DNA from: Kitasatospora sp. NBC_00458 | GTDB lineage: Bacteria; Actinomycetota; Actinomycetes; Streptomycetales; Streptomycetaceae | Direction of reading: 5' to 3' | NCBI RefSeq assembly: GCF_036013975.1 | Contig: NZ_CP107904.1 | Span: 3,301,501 to 3,365,500, forward strand | Length of the DNA stretch: 64,000 bases | Part shown: in pieces, positions 26,798-36,069 of the stretch | Layout of the letters: every line of letters starts with the position of its first letter | Position numbering within the stretch: the stretch's first letter is position 1 | Program-made: the position numbers and the translations under genes | The notes under the pieces: generated by a model | Seen by the model: the letters and a program-made list of their open reading frames with translations, nothing else | What the model was told of the DNA's origin: nothing | Databases searched by the model: none

Positions 26798-27852
26798 GAC
26801 GCGCCGGTCTTGACGTGCCGGGAGTGCAGCAGCCAGACGGTGAACAGGTAGAGCGCGGTCGGCACGGTCACCGTCGCGGTGGCGGCCGTCTCCGAGACGT
26901 GCGCCTTGTGCACGGCCGATTCCACCGCCACCTCCAGCCCGGCGCCGATCGCGGCCGCCGAGCCGAACACCAGGTAGTGGCCGTACCCCCAGAGGAAGGC
27001 CTGCCGGTTGCTGCGCAGGATCTCGTGGACCGGCCGGGCGAAGTAGATCCACCAGGCCGAGAAGCAGATCAGCAGACCGCCGCCGGCGACCGGCAGCAGC
27101 CGGTCCAGCCCCTCGTGCTCGTCCGCGGCGGACTGCACCGCGATGGTCGCCGCGGCCACCGTCTCGCCGAGCACGATCAGGGTGAACAGGCCGTACCGCT
27201 CGGCGATGTGGTGCGGGTGCCAGGACGTCCGCAGCCGCAGTTCGGCGATCACCGGCACCGACAGCTCGGCCGCGATGCCGAGCGGGATCAGCACCACCCG
27301 GGCCCCGTCCGGCAGCACCAGCATCACCACCCAGGCGACCTGGCAGAGCGTGATCCCCACCGCGTACCGCAGCGCCACGCCGCGTGCCTGGCCCTCCTCG
27401 CTGACCGCCGCGCGCAGCCACTGGGTGACCATGGCCAGCCGCATCACCACGTACCCGACGACCGAGAGCACCAGGTCCTGGTCGGCGAAGATCCGGGGGA
27501 CGCCGGCCGCGAGGATCAGCACGCCGGCGATCTGGACCAGCGTGGTGACCCGGTACGGGACGTCGTCGCAGTCGTAGGCCGAGGCGAACCAGGTGAAGTT
27601 CATCCAGGCCCACCAGATCGCGAAGAACGCGAAGGCGTAGCCGGTCAGGCCGTCGCCCCAGTGGCCCGCGGCGAGGTCGTGGGCGAGCTCCCGGCCGGCC
27701 TGGCCGACCGCGACCACGAAGCAGAGGTCGAAGAAGAGCTCCAGCGGGGTGGCGACCCGGTGTGGCTCGTCCCGGCTGCGCGGGACCATCCGGCGCACCG
27801 GGCGCGGGTCGACGTGGTGCGGGCGGGGTGCTGCGGCGGAATCGCTGGTCAT
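26662..27852 (-). CDS. low temperature requirement A (LtrA) family membrane protein, copy 1
   Basis: A 396-residue integral membrane protein. The first membrane segment contains the family mark PLELFFDLCFVVAVGQ, and WWAWMNFTWFASAYDCDD, HPHHIAERYGLFTLIVLGE and WWIYFARP follow. About eleven membrane segments are predicted by eye. The ATG at 27852 was chosen; sequence upstream to 27942 is unstructured. LtrA was named for cold growth in Listeria, but its activity is unknown. A second LtrA lies at 58132. It converges on and overlaps the LysR tail. Confidence 0.9.
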   Translation of the reverse strand: MTSDSAAAPRPHHVDPRPVRRMVPRSRDEPHRVATPLELFFDLCFVVAVGQAGRELAHDLAAGHWGDGLTGYAFAFFAIWWAWMNFTWFASAYDCDDVPYRVTTLVQIAGVLILAAGVPRIFADQDLVLSVVGYVVMRLAMVTQWLRAAVSEEGQARGVALRYAVGITLCQVAWVVMLVLPDGARVVLIPLGIAAELSVPVIAELRLRTSWHPHHIAERYGLFTLIVLGETVAAATIAVQSAADEHEGLDRLLPVAGGGLLICFSAWWIYFARPVHEILRSNRQAFLWGYGHYLVFGSAAAIGAGLEVAVESAVHKAHVSETAATATVTVPTALYLFTVWLLHSRHVKTGASQALLPVASVAVLACTAAGGAGVLTAGLVCAVTVATGVVLHAREG

Positions 27853-28565
27853 CGGCGGTCTCCGGGCTCCGGACGGGCGGGCGGGGCTGTACCCGCCGCA
27901 TCCTGGCAGCGGCCCGGGCGGCACGCACGCACCGGCGCGCACCCGCCGGCACGCACCCGCCGGCGCGGTCGCCGTACGGCGGTCGGCGGCATCCCCGACC
28001 GCCGCGTCTCCGCCCCGCCTCCGCCGCGCGACCCGCCCCGGGACCCGTCCCGGAACCCCCGCGCCGGGCCCCGCGATTGCGCCGGATAGGTCCGATTTGC
28101 CGTGTCGTCAGCCAGAGTTGACGCTCCGGTGCGCGAACCGGGTGACAGCGCGGCGGGTTTCCGGGCGCGCCAGCCCCGTACGGCACGGCGGCCCGGATCG
28201 CCCCGCTAGATTCTTCCCCGGTTGGAAGCGGGCGGGTCCTGGCGGACCCACGACACGGGCGGCCTGCGGGCATCGCGGAAGGTCAAGGCCGGTGGCAGGA
28301 CAGCGGGGGCGGCAGAGCCGGTCCCCCCGTGTCCGCACCACCGGCCTCGTGATCACCGCGCTGCTCGCCAGCGCCTGCCGTGCGGTACGCGCCTCCCGTG
28401 CGGTGCGCGCGTGCCGGGCCTTCCGCGCCGCCGGCGTCCACCACGCCGGCCGCGCCTCCCGCACCGCCCGCGCCTCCCGTCCGGTCCGCGGCCGCCCTGC
28501 GGCGGTTCCCGCGGCGGCTCCCGCGGCGGCTCCCGCGGCTCCTGCGGCGCCCCCTGCGCCCGGGG
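27853..28565. other. 713-bp gap between ltrA and the peptide-binding protein gene
   Basis: No secure gene. A GGGTCC/GGACCC hairpin and a TAGATT -10-like box lie near 28207-28250. A plus-strand frame from GTG 28292 begins with a signal-like stretch (TTGLVITALLASAC), then Arg/Ala-rich repeats, then Ala/Pro repeats (GGCGGCTCCCGC units near 28500-28560). It then runs antisense to the binding-protein gene. It may be the relic of a secreted-protein gene. Confidence 0.4.
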
Positions 28566-30272
28566 CTACTTCTCCCAGCCGATCTTGGCGTAGTCCAGGC
28601 TCGCCAGGCCGAAGGCGCCGTAGTTGGCCAGGCCCTTGCGGGTCGCCAGCACGGTCGGCCGCTGGTACAGCTCGACGGTGTGGCCGAGTTCCCAGATCTT
28701 GGCGTCCGCCTGGTTGTAGAGCTTCGCGGCCTCCACCGGGTCGATCGTGCCGGCCGCCTTCTTCAGCAGCCCGTCGATCTCCTCGCTGCCGAGCTTGGAG
28801 TAGTTCCCGAAGACGTTGTCCCCCTGCGGCAGACGGAAGTTCAGCAGGCTGCTGGAGAGCGGGAACGAGTCGGTGTTGCGCCAGCTGGCGATGTCGAACT
28901 TGCCCGGGTTGACGTACTTGGTGAAGAAGTCGTTCGACGCGACCTTGTCCAGCTCCACCTTGACGCCGGCCGCCAGCCACATCGCCTGGGCGGCGGTCGC
29001 GAGGTCGAGCTGGGCCTGCGTGGTGGCCTCGTTGACCACCCAGTGGAGGGTCAGCGACTGGCCGTCCTTGGTGCGCGGCTGGCCGCTGCCGGCCTCCTTC
29101 CACCCCGCCTCGTCGAGCAGCTTCTTAGCCGCCGGCACGTCGAACTTGGCCCACTCTCCCGAGTTGTCCTGGTACCCGGTCTGGTTGGGCATGAAGATGT
29201 GGTTGCCGAGCGGCTTGAACTCCACCGGGACGCCGTTGTTGGCGATCTTGATGAGCGAGCTGCGGTCCAGCGCCTTGCCGAGCGCCTGACGGACCTTCCG
29301 GTCGGCCAGCGCGCCGCCGCCGCCGAACGAGATGTGCACCTCGTCCCACGGGCTGGCCGCCCGGATCACGGTGTCCTTGGCGTCCTTGAGCTGCCCGTAC
29401 GCGGTGGCGGTGCCGGCCGTGGCGGAGTCGATCTCGTTGTTGAGGAAGGACTGGGTGGTGGCCGACTGCGACATCACCCGGAAGGTGATCTTCTCCGCCT
29501 TCGGCCTGGTGCCCCACCAGGCCGGGTCCGGGACCAGCGTGATGGTCTGCGCGGTCTTGTCCGCCGTGCCGATCTTCAGCGCGCCGGCGGTGATCGGGAT
29601 CTTGTCCACCCAGCCCTTGTTGAAGTCGTCCGCGGAGGCGATCCCGGCGGCCGGGATCAGCGGGCGGAAGAGGTTCTGCCAGTCCGCGTAGGGCTCCGAG
29701 AAGGTCACCTTGACCTCGGCCGGGTCCGCCCCCTGCTCGACGGCGGAGATCTGCTCGTAGCCGGAGGAGTCGGCGATGTTGTAGCCGTCCTTCTTGCCGT
29801 TGCTGGCCTCCCAGTCGGCCTTGAAGTCCAGGTAGCTCAGCGGCTTCCCGTCGGACCACTTCGCCTTCGGGTTGAGCTTGTAGGTCACCACCTGCGGGGA
29901 GGCCGAGGTGACCTTGGCGTCCACCAGGTAGTCCGGCGACGGCTTGAAGGTGCCGGCCTCGTCCGTGGTGAAGAGGTTCGGCTCCAGGGCCCGCATGATC
30001 TCGACCGCGTCGCCGTACCGGCCGTCCACCTGGAACGGGTTCCACTGGGTGATCCACTGGTACAGCGGGAGCCTGACCTCGCCGCCGTCGCGGACCTGGT
30101 CCGCCGGCTTGGCGTTGATGTCGATGGAGCCCTGCCCCGGCGCCTCGCTCTTGACCGCGGTGTCGGCGGAGCCTCCGCCGCCCGAGCTGCACGCGGTGGC
30201 GGCGAGGGCGACGGCGAGGGCGAGTGCGGCAGCGCGGCCGATCCGGCGTGCTGGCGTGGCGAGAGCGTCCAT
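28566..30272 (-). CDS. peptide ABC transporter substrate-binding lipoprotein (SBP family 5)
   Basis: A 568-residue exported lipoprotein that should capture peptides for the divergent permease operon. The signal ends in a lipobox, ATAC, with Cys28 the lipidation site. The family 5 fold is visible through KWSDGKPLSYLDFKADWE, RKVRQALGKALDRSSLI and KKLLDEAGW. The ATG at 30272 starts MDALATPARRIGRAA. It is transcribed away from the permease and ATPase genes at 30635-34850. Ligand length and sequence cannot be predicted. Confidence 0.94.
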   Translation of the reverse strand: MDALATPARRIGRAAALALAVALAATACSSGGGGSADTAVKSEAPGQGSIDINAKPADQVRDGGEVRLPLYQWITQWNPFQVDGRYGDAVEIMRALEPNLFTTDEAGTFKPSPDYLVDAKVTSASPQVVTYKLNPKAKWSDGKPLSYLDFKADWEASNGKKDGYNIADSSGYEQISAVEQGADPAEVKVTFSEPYADWQNLFRPLIPAAGIASADDFNKGWVDKIPITAGALKIGTADKTAQTITLVPDPAWWGTRPKAEKITFRVMSQSATTQSFLNNEIDSATAGTATAYGQLKDAKDTVIRAASPWDEVHISFGGGGALADRKVRQALGKALDRSSLIKIANNGVPVEFKPLGNHIFMPNQTGYQDNSGEWAKFDVPAAKKLLDEAGWKEAGSGQPRTKDGQSLTLHWVVNEATTQAQLDLATAAQAMWLAAGVKVELDKVASNDFFTKYVNPGKFDIASWRNTDSFPLSSSLLNFRLPQGDNVFGNYSKLGSEEIDGLLKKAAGTIDPVEAAKLYNQADAKIWELGHTVELYQRPTVLATRKGLANYGAFGLASLDYAKIGWEK

Positions 30273-30634
30273 GAGGGTTCCCCCCGTGATGTCCGGCTAG
30301 TGGTGAGAGTTGTGCGTCGCGAGGTGTGGCGAGGCTTGAGCGTGGGCAGCCAAGTCGGTGCCGGCGGAGCGAAGGTAACAGCCGATCAGAACCAGTACCA
30401 GGGGGCACCGTTCACACCTGACCCAACCGAAACGCGGCGCAACACCGCCGCAACACCCCGGCCGCGCGCCGGTGCAACACTCTGACCTGCGGTTTCCTGA
30501 CCACCGCCAGGTCCCGCCCCGTCGACCCCGCTCATCGCCCCTCCCAGCGGTCCGTACCCGGGCCCACCGACCGAAGGCCACCCACCGATGCCCACCAGAC
30601 GCGTCGGCCCCGCCCCGACCCCGGGCGGCCGTTG
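30273..30634. promoter_or_regulatory. divergent control region of the peptide transporter
   Basis: The 362-bp gap separates the binding protein from the permeases. GCAACAC occurs three times (30439, 30450, 30474), about one and two helical turns apart, and could bind a regulator. A 15-codon reading frame (ATG 30588) ends in a TGA overlapping the permease ATG (TGATG, 30633-30637), so it may couple translation. No clear -35/-10 pair was found. Confidence 0.4.
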
Positions 30635-31615
30635 ATGCTCCGCTACCTGACGAAGCGGCTCGCCTACTACGCGCTCCTACTGGTGGCCGCCGTCTTCCTG
30701 GCGTACGCGCTCTCCGCGACCGCCCTCCAGCCGCGCACCTACTTCGAGGCGAAGGTCCCGCGCCCCAGCGCCGCCTCGGTCGAACGCCAGCTCACCGCCC
30801 TCAACCTGAACGACCGCACCCCGGTCGTCGAACGGTTCGGCCGCTGGGCCGGCGACCTGCTCCACGGCGACCTCGGCCGCACCATCCACGACACCCCGGT
30901 GATCGACGACTTCCGCCGCCGGATCTGGGTCTCGCTGCGGCTGCTGCTGATCGGCAGCCTGCTCGGCATGGTGCTCGGCGTCGCCGCGGGCGCCTGGAGC
31001 GCGGTCCGCCAGTACCGGATCTCCGACCGGCTGCTCACCCTCGCCTCCTTCGTCCTGCTCTCCACCCCGGTCTTCCTGGTCGCCCTCTTCCTCAAGAACG
31101 GCGCCATCGCCGCCAAGGACGCCGTCGGCCACGAGGTCGTCCCCTTCACCGGCTACGAGACCCCCGGCCTCACCGGCGGACTCGGCACCCACCTCGCCGA
31201 CTGGGCGCTGCACCTGCTGCTGCCCACGCTCTCGCTGGCACTCGGCGGCCTCGCCACCTACAGCCGCTACCAGCGCGGCACCATGCTCGACGTGCTCGGC
31301 TCCGACTACCTGCGCACCGCCGAGGCCAAGGGCCTCACCCGCAACCGCGCACTGCTCAAGCACGGGCTGCGGACCGCCGTCATCCCGATGTCGACGATGT
31401 TCGCCTACAGCTTCCTCGGCATCTTCACCGGCGCCGCCTTCACCGAGACCATCTTCGGCTGGCACGGCATGGGCGAATGGTTCATCCAGTCCATCAACGA
31501 GCAGGACGTCAACGCGGTCGTCGCGGTCAACCTCTTCGCCGCCGTCGTGGTGCTCGCCTCCGGCTTCCTCGCCGACACCCTGCACGCCGCCCTCGACCCG
31601 CGCGTGCGGTCCTGA
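30635..31615 (+). CDS. peptide ABC transporter permease (DppB-like)
   Basis: A 326-residue inner-membrane permease with about six segments. The EAA loop, which contacts the ATPase, is seen around RTAEAKGLTRNRALLKHGLR. The N-terminal MLRYLTKRLAYYALLL is typical of the DppB type. The ATG at 30635 is preferred over the adjacent TTG at 30632. There is no ribosome site, but the stop of a short upstream frame overlaps the ATG. The next permease starts 16 nt after the stop. It forms the channel with that permease. Confidence 0.93.
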   Translation: MLRYLTKRLAYYALLLVAAVFLAYALSATALQPRTYFEAKVPRPSAASVERQLTALNLNDRTPVVERFGRWAGDLLHGDLGRTIHDTPVIDDFRRRIWVSLRLLLIGSLLGMVLGVAAGAWSAVRQYRISDRLLTLASFVLLSTPVFLVALFLKNGAIAAKDAVGHEVVPFTGYETPGLTGGLGTHLADWALHLLLPTLSLALGGLATYSRYQRGTMLDVLGSDYLRTAEAKGLTRNRALLKHGLRTAVIPMSTMFAYSFLGIFTGAAFTETIFGWHGMGEWFIQSINEQDVNAVVAVNLFAAVVVLASGFLADTLHAALDPRVRS

Positions 31616-31631
31616 CCGGAGGAGAGCCCCT

Positions 31632-32654
31632 GTGACCGCCGCGACCGCGGAGCCCGTCGAGCCCACCGGCCCCGTCCCGCCCGCAGAACCCGCCCCGCCC
31701 GCCACCGCGTCCGCGGCGCTCCCCGAGGTGACCGGCCGGGGCCGGCTCGTCCTCACCCGCCTGCTGGCCGCCCGCTGGGCGGTGGCCGGCGCCGTCGTCG
31801 TCCTGCTGCTGTTCGCCCTCGCCTTCGGCGGCCAGTACCTCACCCCCTGGGACTACGCCGCCCCCGACTACACGGCACTGCGCCAACCACCCTCCGGCAC
31901 GCACTGGTTCGGCACCAACGGGGTGGGCCAGGACGTCTTCGCGCAGACCGTCCGCGGCCTGCAGAAGTCGCTGGTCATCGGCCTGCTGGTCGCCCTCTTC
32001 TCGACCGTGCTGGCCTCCCTGGTCGGCGCCTGCGCCGGATACTTCGGGGGCTGGGCCGACCGGGTCCTGATGTTCCTGGTCGACCTGATGCTGGTCTTCC
32101 CGGCCTTCCTCGTCATCACGATCATCTCGCCCCGGCTCAAGGGCGCGGGCTGGCTCGCCTTCGTCCTGCTGCTCGCCCTGTTCAACTGGATGATCACCGC
32201 CCGGGTGGTCCGCTCGATGACCGTCTCCCTGCGCGAGCGGGAGTTCGTCCGCGCCGCGCAGTTCATGGGCGTCCACCCGCTGCGGATCATCACCCGGCAC
32301 GTCCTCCCGAACGTCGCCTCCTTCCTCATCATCGACGCCACCATCACGGTCGGCGGCGCCGTGATGAGCGAGACGGCGCTCTCCTACTTCGGCTTCGGCG
32401 TGAAGGCGCCCGACGTCTCGCTCGGCACCCTGCTCGCCGCCGGCACCAGCGAGGCACCCGTCTTCCCCTGGCTCTTCTACTTCGCGGCCGGGCTGCTGGT
32501 GCTCTTCGTCCTGGCCGTCAACCTGATCGGGGACGGACTGCGCGACGCCCTCGACCCGACCTCCGAGGCCGCCCGGCGACCCCGGCGCACCGACCGATCC
32601 CGGCGCTCCGACCGCCCCCGGCGCTCCGACCGCAGGAAGCAGGCCCGCACGTGA
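31632..32654 (+). CDS. peptide ABC transporter permease (DppC-like)
   Basis: A 340-residue partner permease. An N-terminal Pro/Ala-rich cytoplasmic stretch (1-40) precedes about six membrane segments. The EAA loop includes REFVRAAQFMGVHPLRIITRHV. The GTG at 31632 has GGAGGAGA upstream. The C-terminus is an unusual basic tail (RRPRRTDRSRRSDRP repeated), rich in Arg and Asp. The stop overlaps the start of the ATPase gene by 4 bp (GTGA). Confidence 0.93.
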   Translation: MTAATAEPVEPTGPVPPAEPAPPATASAALPEVTGRGRLVLTRLLAARWAVAGAVVVLLLFALAFGGQYLTPWDYAAPDYTALRQPPSGTHWFGTNGVGQDVFAQTVRGLQKSLVIGLLVALFSTVLASLVGACAGYFGGWADRVLMFLVDLMLVFPAFLVITIISPRLKGAGWLAFVLLLALFNWMITARVVRSMTVSLREREFVRAAQFMGVHPLRIITRHVLPNVASFLIIDATITVGGAVMSETALSYFGFGVKAPDVSLGTLLAAGTSEAPVFPWLFYFAAGLLVLFVLAVNLIGDGLRDALDPTSEAARRPRRTDRSRRSDRPRRSDRRKQART

Positions 32655-34850
32655 CCACCACCGTCGAGACCCCGCCCCCCCGGCGCGGCCGCGCCCGCAC
32701 CCGCCGAGCCGCTGCTGGCCGTCCGGGACCTGCGCGTCGACTTCACCGGTCCGCGCGGCAGCGCCCCCGTCCCCGCCGTCCGCGGCGTCGACCTCACCCT
32801 GCGGCGTGGCGAGACCCTCGGCATCGTCGGCGAGTCCGGCTCCGGCAAGTCGGTCACCGCGCTCGCCGTGCTCGGTCTGCTGCCCGGCACCGCCCGCGTC
32901 CGGGGCTCGGTCCGGCTGGACGGACGCGAACTGGTCGGCCTGCCCGGGCGGGAGCTGGCCGCCGTCCGCGGCCGACGGATCGCCATGGTCTTCCAGGACC
33001 CGCTCTCCGCCTTCACCCCCGTGTACCGGATCGGCGACCAGATCGTCGAGGCGCTCCGCATCCACCAGTCCCTCGACCGGACCGCCGCCCGCGCACGGGC
33101 CGCCGAACTGCTCGACCTGGTCGGCATCCCGGCGCCCGACCGCGCCCTCGACAGCTTCCCGCACGAGTTCTCCGGCGGCATGCGGCAGCGCGCGATGATC
33201 GCCATGGCCATCGCCAACGACCCCGACGTACTGCTCGCCGACGAACCCACCACCGCCCTCGACGTCACCATCCAGGCGCAGGTCCTCGACGTGCTGCGCA
33301 CCGCCCAGCGCGAGACCGGCGCCGCCCTGGTCCTGGTCAGCCACGACCTCGGCGTGATCGCCGGGATGGCCGACCGGGTCGCGGTCATGTACGCGGGCCG
33401 GGTGGTCGAGACGACGGGGGTCGACGAACTGTTCGCCGCGCCCCGCCACCCGTACACGCTCGGACTGATCGGCGCGGTGCCCCGGCTCGACGGGCGCGGC
33501 GGGCCGCTGGTGCCGATACCCGGCACCCCCGCGCCGATGGCCGAGCTGCCGGCCGGCTGCCCGTTCGCGGTGCGCTGCCCGCTGGTCGAGGACCGCTGCC
33601 GGACGGCGGAGCCGCCGCTGGCGGAGGCGGGCACGGAGCCGGAGCAGGACTCGGCGGCGGCTCGGGCCACCGCGGCCGAGGGGGCCGCGGAGACCGCTGC
33701 AGCCGTCGCGACCGCTGCGACCGCCGGGCACCTCGCCGCCTGCGTCCGCGCCGGCGAACTGGCCGCACGGCGCCCCGCCCCGGCCGAGGTCTACCCGGTG
33801 CCCGCCCTCCCGCCGCCGGCCGTCGACCGGCCCCCGCGCGAGGAGCGCGCCCCGGTCCTCGACGTCGCCGGGCTCACCAAGACCTTCCCGCTGCTCAAGG
33901 GCTCCGTGTTCAAGCGCCGGATCGGCTCGGTGCACGCGGTGGACGGCGTCGACCTGTCGATCCGGGAGGGCGAGACGCTCGGGCTGGTCGGCGAGTCCGG
34001 CTCCGGCAAGTCCACCACCCTGTTCGAACTGCTGCGCCTCGCCGCCCCCGAGTCCGGCCGGATCGAGCTGCTCGGCCGCGACACCGCCGCGCTCTCCCGC
34101 GCCGAGGCCCACCGGATGCGCTCCCGGCTGCAGATCGTCTTCCAGGACCCGATGGCCAGCCTCGACCCCCGGATGCCGGTCGGCGACATCGTGGCCGAAC
34201 CGCTGCGCGCCCAGCGGGCCGCCAAGGACGAGATCGCCCGCCGGGTCCCCGAACTGCTCCGCCAGGTCGGCCTCGACCCCGCCCACACCGTCCGCTACCC
34301 GCACCAGTTCTCCGGCGGGCAGCGCCAGCGGATCTCGATCGCCCGCGCGCTGGCCGTCCGGCCGAAGCTGCTGGTGCTCGACGAGCCGGTCTCCGCCCTG
34401 GACGTCTCCATCCAGGCCGGTGTGCTCAACCTGCTCCAGTCGCTCAAGGCGGAACTGGGCCTCTCCTACCTCTTCGTCTCGCACGACCTCTCGGTGATCC
34501 GGCACCTCGCCGACCGGGTCAGCGTCATGTACCTGGGCCGGACGGTCGAGGAGGGCGAGGTGTCCGCCGTCTTCGACCGCCCGCGCCACCCCTACACCCA
34601 CGCCCTGCTCTCCGCCGTCCCGCTGCCTGACCCGGCCGCCGAACGCTCCCGGTCCCGCATCCTGCTCGCCGGCGACCCGCCGTCCCCCACCGCCCGGCGC
34701 ACCGGCTGCCCGTTCCGCACCCGCTGCCCCGTCCACGCCGGGCTCACCGACGCGGCCGAACGCGCCCGCTGCGAGACCGAGGCCCCAGCACTGGCCGGGC
34801 CCGCGCCGGACACCGACCACCGGGCGGCCTGCCACTTCCCGGAGCGGTAG
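32651..34850 (+). CDS. fused double ATPase of the peptide transporter, frameshifted at a C7 tract
   Basis: The gene encodes two nucleotide-binding domains in one chain (DppD-DppF fusion, about 732 residues if intact). NBD1 has GESGSGKS near 32828, the signature SGGMRQRA and LLADEPTTALD; NBD2 has GESGSGKST, FSGGQRQRIS and LLVLDEPVSALD. Each is followed by an oligopeptide C-terminal Cys motif (GCPFAVRCP, GCPFRTRCP). The GTG at 32651 overlaps the permease stop, but its frame is lost: the run CCCCCCC at 32675-32681 has one C too many. With six C the sequence reads on through APAEPLLAVRDLRVDF. No alternative start lies upstream of Walker A in the correct frame. Either sequence error, mutation or slippage. 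Confidence 0.85.
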
Positions 34851-34878
34851 GGCGGCCCGGGGCGGTAGGGCGGCCCGG
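34844..34878. repeat. tandem 17-bp repeat at the ATPase stop
   Basis: GCGGTAGGGCGGCCCGG occurs at 34844-34860 and 34862-34878. The first copy contains the ATPase stop codon TAG. Confidence 0.7.
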
Positions 34879-35007
34879 GAGGTGGGCCGAGCGCCCGCGG
34901 GGCGCACCGGCAGGCGCGGACGACCCGCGAGCGGTCACGATGGGTGACCGTGCGGTGGCGATTCGGCGGATCGGGCCGACTGCGTGTAATGTCTTCCGGG
35001 TCAGCAG

Positions 35008-35081
35008 GCGCCGCTAGCTCAGTTGGTTAGAGCAGCTGACTCTTAATCAGCGGGTCCGGGGTTCGAGTCCCTGGCGGCGCA
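35008..35081 (+). tRNA. tRNA-Lys(CTT), copy 3 of 4
   Basis: Identical over 74 nt to the copy at 929. The -10 box is TAATGT at 34987-34992, 15 nt before the tRNA, with the conserved GTCAGCAG leader. Confidence 0.98.
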
Positions 35082-35087
35082 CAGACA

Positions 35088-35125
35088 GCCGGAAGGCCCT
35101 TCGCGAGAGCGGGGGGCCTTCCGGC
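35088..35125 (+). terminator. terminator of tRNA-Lys copy 3
   Basis: A 17-bp stem (35088-35104 with 35109-35125) with a GAGA loop. Compared with copy 1, two A have become G in the 3' arm, converting two A-T pairs into G.T pairs without breaking the stem. Confidence 0.85.
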
Positions 35126-35330
35126 GTTCTCGGGCACCGTTGCCCCACCGCTCCGCCGCACCGCGCCCCGTCGCGCCCGCCCGCCCATCCGCCCGCCCGC
35201 CGGGATCTCGGCGCCCGGATCCGGGTGTCCGGATTCCGGCACACCCGCACCACCGCAGCGGATAGCTTGGGGACCGCTGTCCCCGCCGTGCGACACACGT
35301 TCGCACGGGCCCATCGGAGGTGCTGTCGCC

Positions 35331-36014
35331 ATGGCTCCGCTCGACTCCGGCCCCCGCGGCCGACGCTCGATACCCGAGGAACTGGTCCTGCTCTGCACCG
35401 ACCCGGCGCAGGGCACCCTGCGGGTCTCGACCGCCGCCTTCTACCGGGTCCTCGCGGGCGGTGTGCTCGCCGACCTGCTGCTGGCCGGCGGGGTGACCGT
35501 CGAGGACCGGCGGATCACCGCGTTCCAGCCGCTGGGGGCGTCCGACGAGATCACCGCCGGAGTGCTGGCCCGGCTGGCGGAGGCGGGCAAGCGGCGGTAC
35601 CGGCTCGGGCTGGACCACGTCCTGCGGCAGGTGCCCCGCAAGGAGTCCGTCGAGCACTTCCGCGCGCGGCTCGTCGCCGACGGCGCGATGACCGTCGAAC
35701 GCCGCAGGCTCCTCCTCATCCCCTACCGCGCCCACCTGCCGGTGCCGCCCACCGCCGGACAGGACATCGCCGACCGGATCGCCGCCCTCCTGACCCGCCT
35801 GGAGACCGGGGCCGGCGGGTCCGGCTCCCGTGCGGCGGACGGGCGGGACCTGCAGCTGGCGGGGCTGGTCGGCGCGGGCCGCTTCGACCGGCGGCTCTTC
35901 CCCGGGCCGGAGAACGCCGCGCTCCGCAAGACCCTGCGAAAGGTGGTGAAGGAGCTGCCGGTGGCCCGGTCCGTCCGGCGGCTCGTCGACGCGGACAACT
36001 CCAGCGGGGGCTGA
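35331..36014 (+). CDS. GPP34 (GOLPH3-like) family protein
   Basis: A 227-residue protein of the GPP34/GOLPH3 family. Early residues SIPEELVLLCTDPAQGTLR form the first conserved helix-strand, then ADLLLAGGVTVEDRRI, and a late AALLTRLETGAG loop precedes the C-terminal ALRKTLRKVVKELP. In eukaryotes the fold binds phosphatidylinositol 4-phosphate; the bacterial role is unknown, and actinomycetes carry many copies. The ATG at 35331 follows GGAGGTG at about 10 nt. It is cytosolic or peripheral to the membrane. No partner gene is adjacent. Confidence 0.92.
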   Translation: MAPLDSGPRGRRSIPEELVLLCTDPAQGTLRVSTAAFYRVLAGGVLADLLLAGGVTVEDRRITAFQPLGASDEITAGVLARLAEAGKRRYRLGLDHVLRQVPRKESVEHFRARLVADGAMTVERRRLLLIPYRAHLPVPPTAGQDIADRIAALLTRLETGAGGSGSRAADGRDLQLAGLVGAGRFDRRLFPGPENAALRKTLRKVVKELPVARSVRRLVDADNSSGG

Positions 36015-36069
36015 GCCGGCCCGCCTCCCCGTGCCCTGTCCGGGCCGGATGTTGCCGTCGGCAGCCTGG

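Noticed and set aside
31527..34907. A 1126-codon minus-strand frame over the transporter genes
   Set aside because: Composition is typical of antisense to high-GC coding sequence; the plus-strand ABC genes explain the region.
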